From Fibrobacter sp. (GTDB taxonomy: Bacteria; Fibrobacterota; Fibrobacteria; Fibrobacterales; Fibrobacteraceae): 40,978 nt of DNA. Of this stretch, positions 40,124 to 40,978 are shown in pieces (position 1 is the stretch's first letter; each line of letters begins with the position of its first letter). The stretch is taken from NCBI GenBank assembly GCA_016285835.1, contig JAEERM010000017.1:1-40978 (forward strand), written 5' to 3'. Under the pieces are notes generated by a model. The model made no database searches. It was given only the letters and a program-made list of their open reading frames with translations, and was not told the DNA's origin. The translations under genes and the position numbers were made by a program.

Positions 40124-40765
40124 TTACATCACGAACAACGCGATAGCGAGGAGCACGAACACGCAGCCACTGAACCAGTTGAGGTTGCGGTTTGCCTTGG
40201 GGCTATTGAGCAAGAAGTTCTTGACCGTCCCCGCCAAAAAGGCGATGGAGCCGAAAACGATGAAGGTCGCCACGACGAATTCCACGCCGAGAATCGCCAT
40301 CTGGAGCGACGGGCTCAGGGCCGAATCCATCCGGACCGCAGGCGGGATGAACGAAAGCGCAAAAAGTACAGCCTTCGGGTTCGTGAGGTTCATGATGATG
40401 CCGCGCAAGTAAAGCTTACGCCCAGAAAGAACCGTGTCGGCATTCGTCATTCCACTCTCGTCTTTCGTCTCTCGTCTCTCGTCTAAAATTGTTCCCGCGC
40501 GGACCTGGAAGCTCTTGTACGCCAAATACAGCAGGTAGGCGGCCCCGCAGCACTGCAACACAAAGAACGCCACCGGACTTGCCGCGATCAATGCGGAAAC
40601 GCCCACAATCAGGAGCGTCGTCTGCACGGCAATCCCGGTGCAAAGCCCACAAATCACACAAATGCCGGCGCGCGTCCCATGAGTCGCGCTCTGCGCAAGC
40701 ACGAACAAGTTGTCCGGCCCCGGCGCGATGGCGACAACTAAAGCGGCAATAAAAAATTCAAACAT
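40124..40765 (-). CDS. LysE/RhtB-family amino acid exporter
   Basis: Inner-membrane exporter of amino acids or related metabolites, 213 residues with about six hydrophobic segments. Family signatures are the N-terminal PGPDNLFVLAQSATHGTRAG (about residues 15-34) and NLTNPKAVLFALSFIPPA (about 125-142). A heptamer array (40457-40484) is translated as DERRETKDE near residues 94-102, in the large loop after the third segment. The gene starts 2 bp after the stop of the upstream partial gene and has no obvious ribosome site. Its last 57 codons are duplicated at 39174-39348, and a diverged piece lies at 38079-38133. Confidence 0.9.
   Translation of the reverse strand: MFEFFIAALVVAIAPGPDNLFVLAQSATHGTRAGICVICGLCTGIAVQTTLLIVGVSALIAASPVAFFVLQCCGAAYLLYLAYKSFQVRAGTILDERRETKDESGMTNADTVLSGRKLYLRGIIMNLTNPKAVLFALSFIPPAVRMDSALSPSLQMAILGVEFVVATFIVFGSIAFLAGTVKNFLLNSPKANRNLNWFSGCVFVLLAIALFVM
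40457..40484. repeat. Heptamer array, CTCGTCT family, in coding sequence
   Basis: CTCGTCT, TTCGTCT, CTCGTCT and CTCGTCT are in phase inside the exporter gene. It is the complement of the family at 20831-20858. Confidence 0.85.
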
Positions 40766-40767
40766 AT

Positions 40768-40978
40768 TTACAGACTTTTCAAGAAGCTGTCCGCGTCCAT
40801 CTCGTCCAAGCTCTTTTGCAGCTGGGCCAATGTTTCGTCCGAGATAGAGGACAAGTGGGGTGCGTTACGTTCCGAGGCGCGCTCGTTGGAGGCATCCACC
40901 ATCTTTTTCAGCGAATCCGCGACATCGCTCACCGAATCGCCATGCTTCATGACGACGTTCAGGACCTTTGTCAGGCGT
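40768..40978 (-). CDS. Unidentified protein, C-terminal part only
   Basis: The frame is open from the window edge to TAA 40768, giving the last 69 residues of a protein that begins outside the window. An internal ATG at 40950 is not a convincing start because the frame continues upstream (RLTKVLNVV). The visible part is hydrophilic and helical (SDVADSLKKMVDASNERASE, ISDETLAQLQKSLDEMDADSFLKSL). It lies 2 bp upstream of the exporter gene, so the two are probably co-transcribed. No family recognised. Confidence 0.6.
   Translation of the reverse strand, partial: RLTKVLNVVMKHGDSVSDVADSLKKMVDASNERASERNAPHLSSISDETLAQLQKSLDEMDADSFLKSL

Overview
The window looks like chromosomal DNA of a Fibrobacter (Fibrobacterota, gut or rumen fibre degrader). 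The evidence is a FISUMP-type lipoprotein domain, a TIGR02147-type regulator and two members of the long TIGR02171-type lipoprotein family (family names from memory), a GH8 and a GH5 glycoside hydrolase with Ser-rich or collagen-like linkers, and many lipoproteins. No rRNA, tRNA, transposase, integrase or CRISPR array was seen.

Layout. 1-5.1 kb: gyrA (partial, minus), surE (minus), a SpoU/TrmH RNA methyltransferase (plus) and a PD40 beta-propeller protein (minus). 5.1-6.7 kb: secreted GH8 enzyme with a sorting-type C-terminus. 6.8-16.5 kb: a tightly packed five-gene minus-strand envelope operon: AlgJ/AlgX-like SGNH lipoprotein, SirB1-like transglutaminase fold, two pseudo-FGE/beta-propeller/SGNH lipoproteins and a GT-C-like membrane protein. 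16.6-18.4 kb: a TIGR02147 regulator translationally coupled to a FISUMP lipoprotein, with a recognisable promoter and terminator. 18.5-21.1 kb: rdgB, dus and a radical SAM gene (plus). 21.1-23.0 kb: nrnA (minus) and an arginase-fold gene (plus). 23.0-25.9 kb: a barnase-like lipoprotein RNase followed by a GH5 lipoprotein (minus). 26-28 kb: hisC and an S4 pseudouridine synthase (plus). 28.5-35.4 kb: an HrpA-type helicase, two SurA-like folding factors and ftsE (minus). 35.5-37.4 kb: a tiny zinc-ribbon protein, rfbD and a Cof-type HAD phosphatase (minus). 37.5-40.98 kb: a patchwork of small exported-protein genes, an OlsB-like acyltransferase and three copies of the 3' end of a LysE-type exporter gene, only one of them attached to a full gene.

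The most striking signal is a set of about 15 short tandem arrays, all with a 7-nt period but with different unit sequences (GTGGTTA, GTAGGAA, GAGGTAT, GAGCGAT, GAGAGAC, CGAGGTT). They lie in intergenic gaps, make stop codons and hairpins at gene ends, and sit in frame inside at least five genes, where three units (21 nt) give heptapeptide repeats in the protein. Tiny perfect hairpins with 3-nt GAA/TTC-like loops are interspersed. The helicase gene alone carries four such insertions. A second recurring signal is a TATATT-like -10 box ending 6-8 nt before a start codon that has no Shine-Dalgarno sequence, suggesting leaderless mRNAs.

Limits: all calls rest on reading sequence and translations by eye. 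Family names are from memory, no alignment or database search was run, and domain boundaries are approximate.
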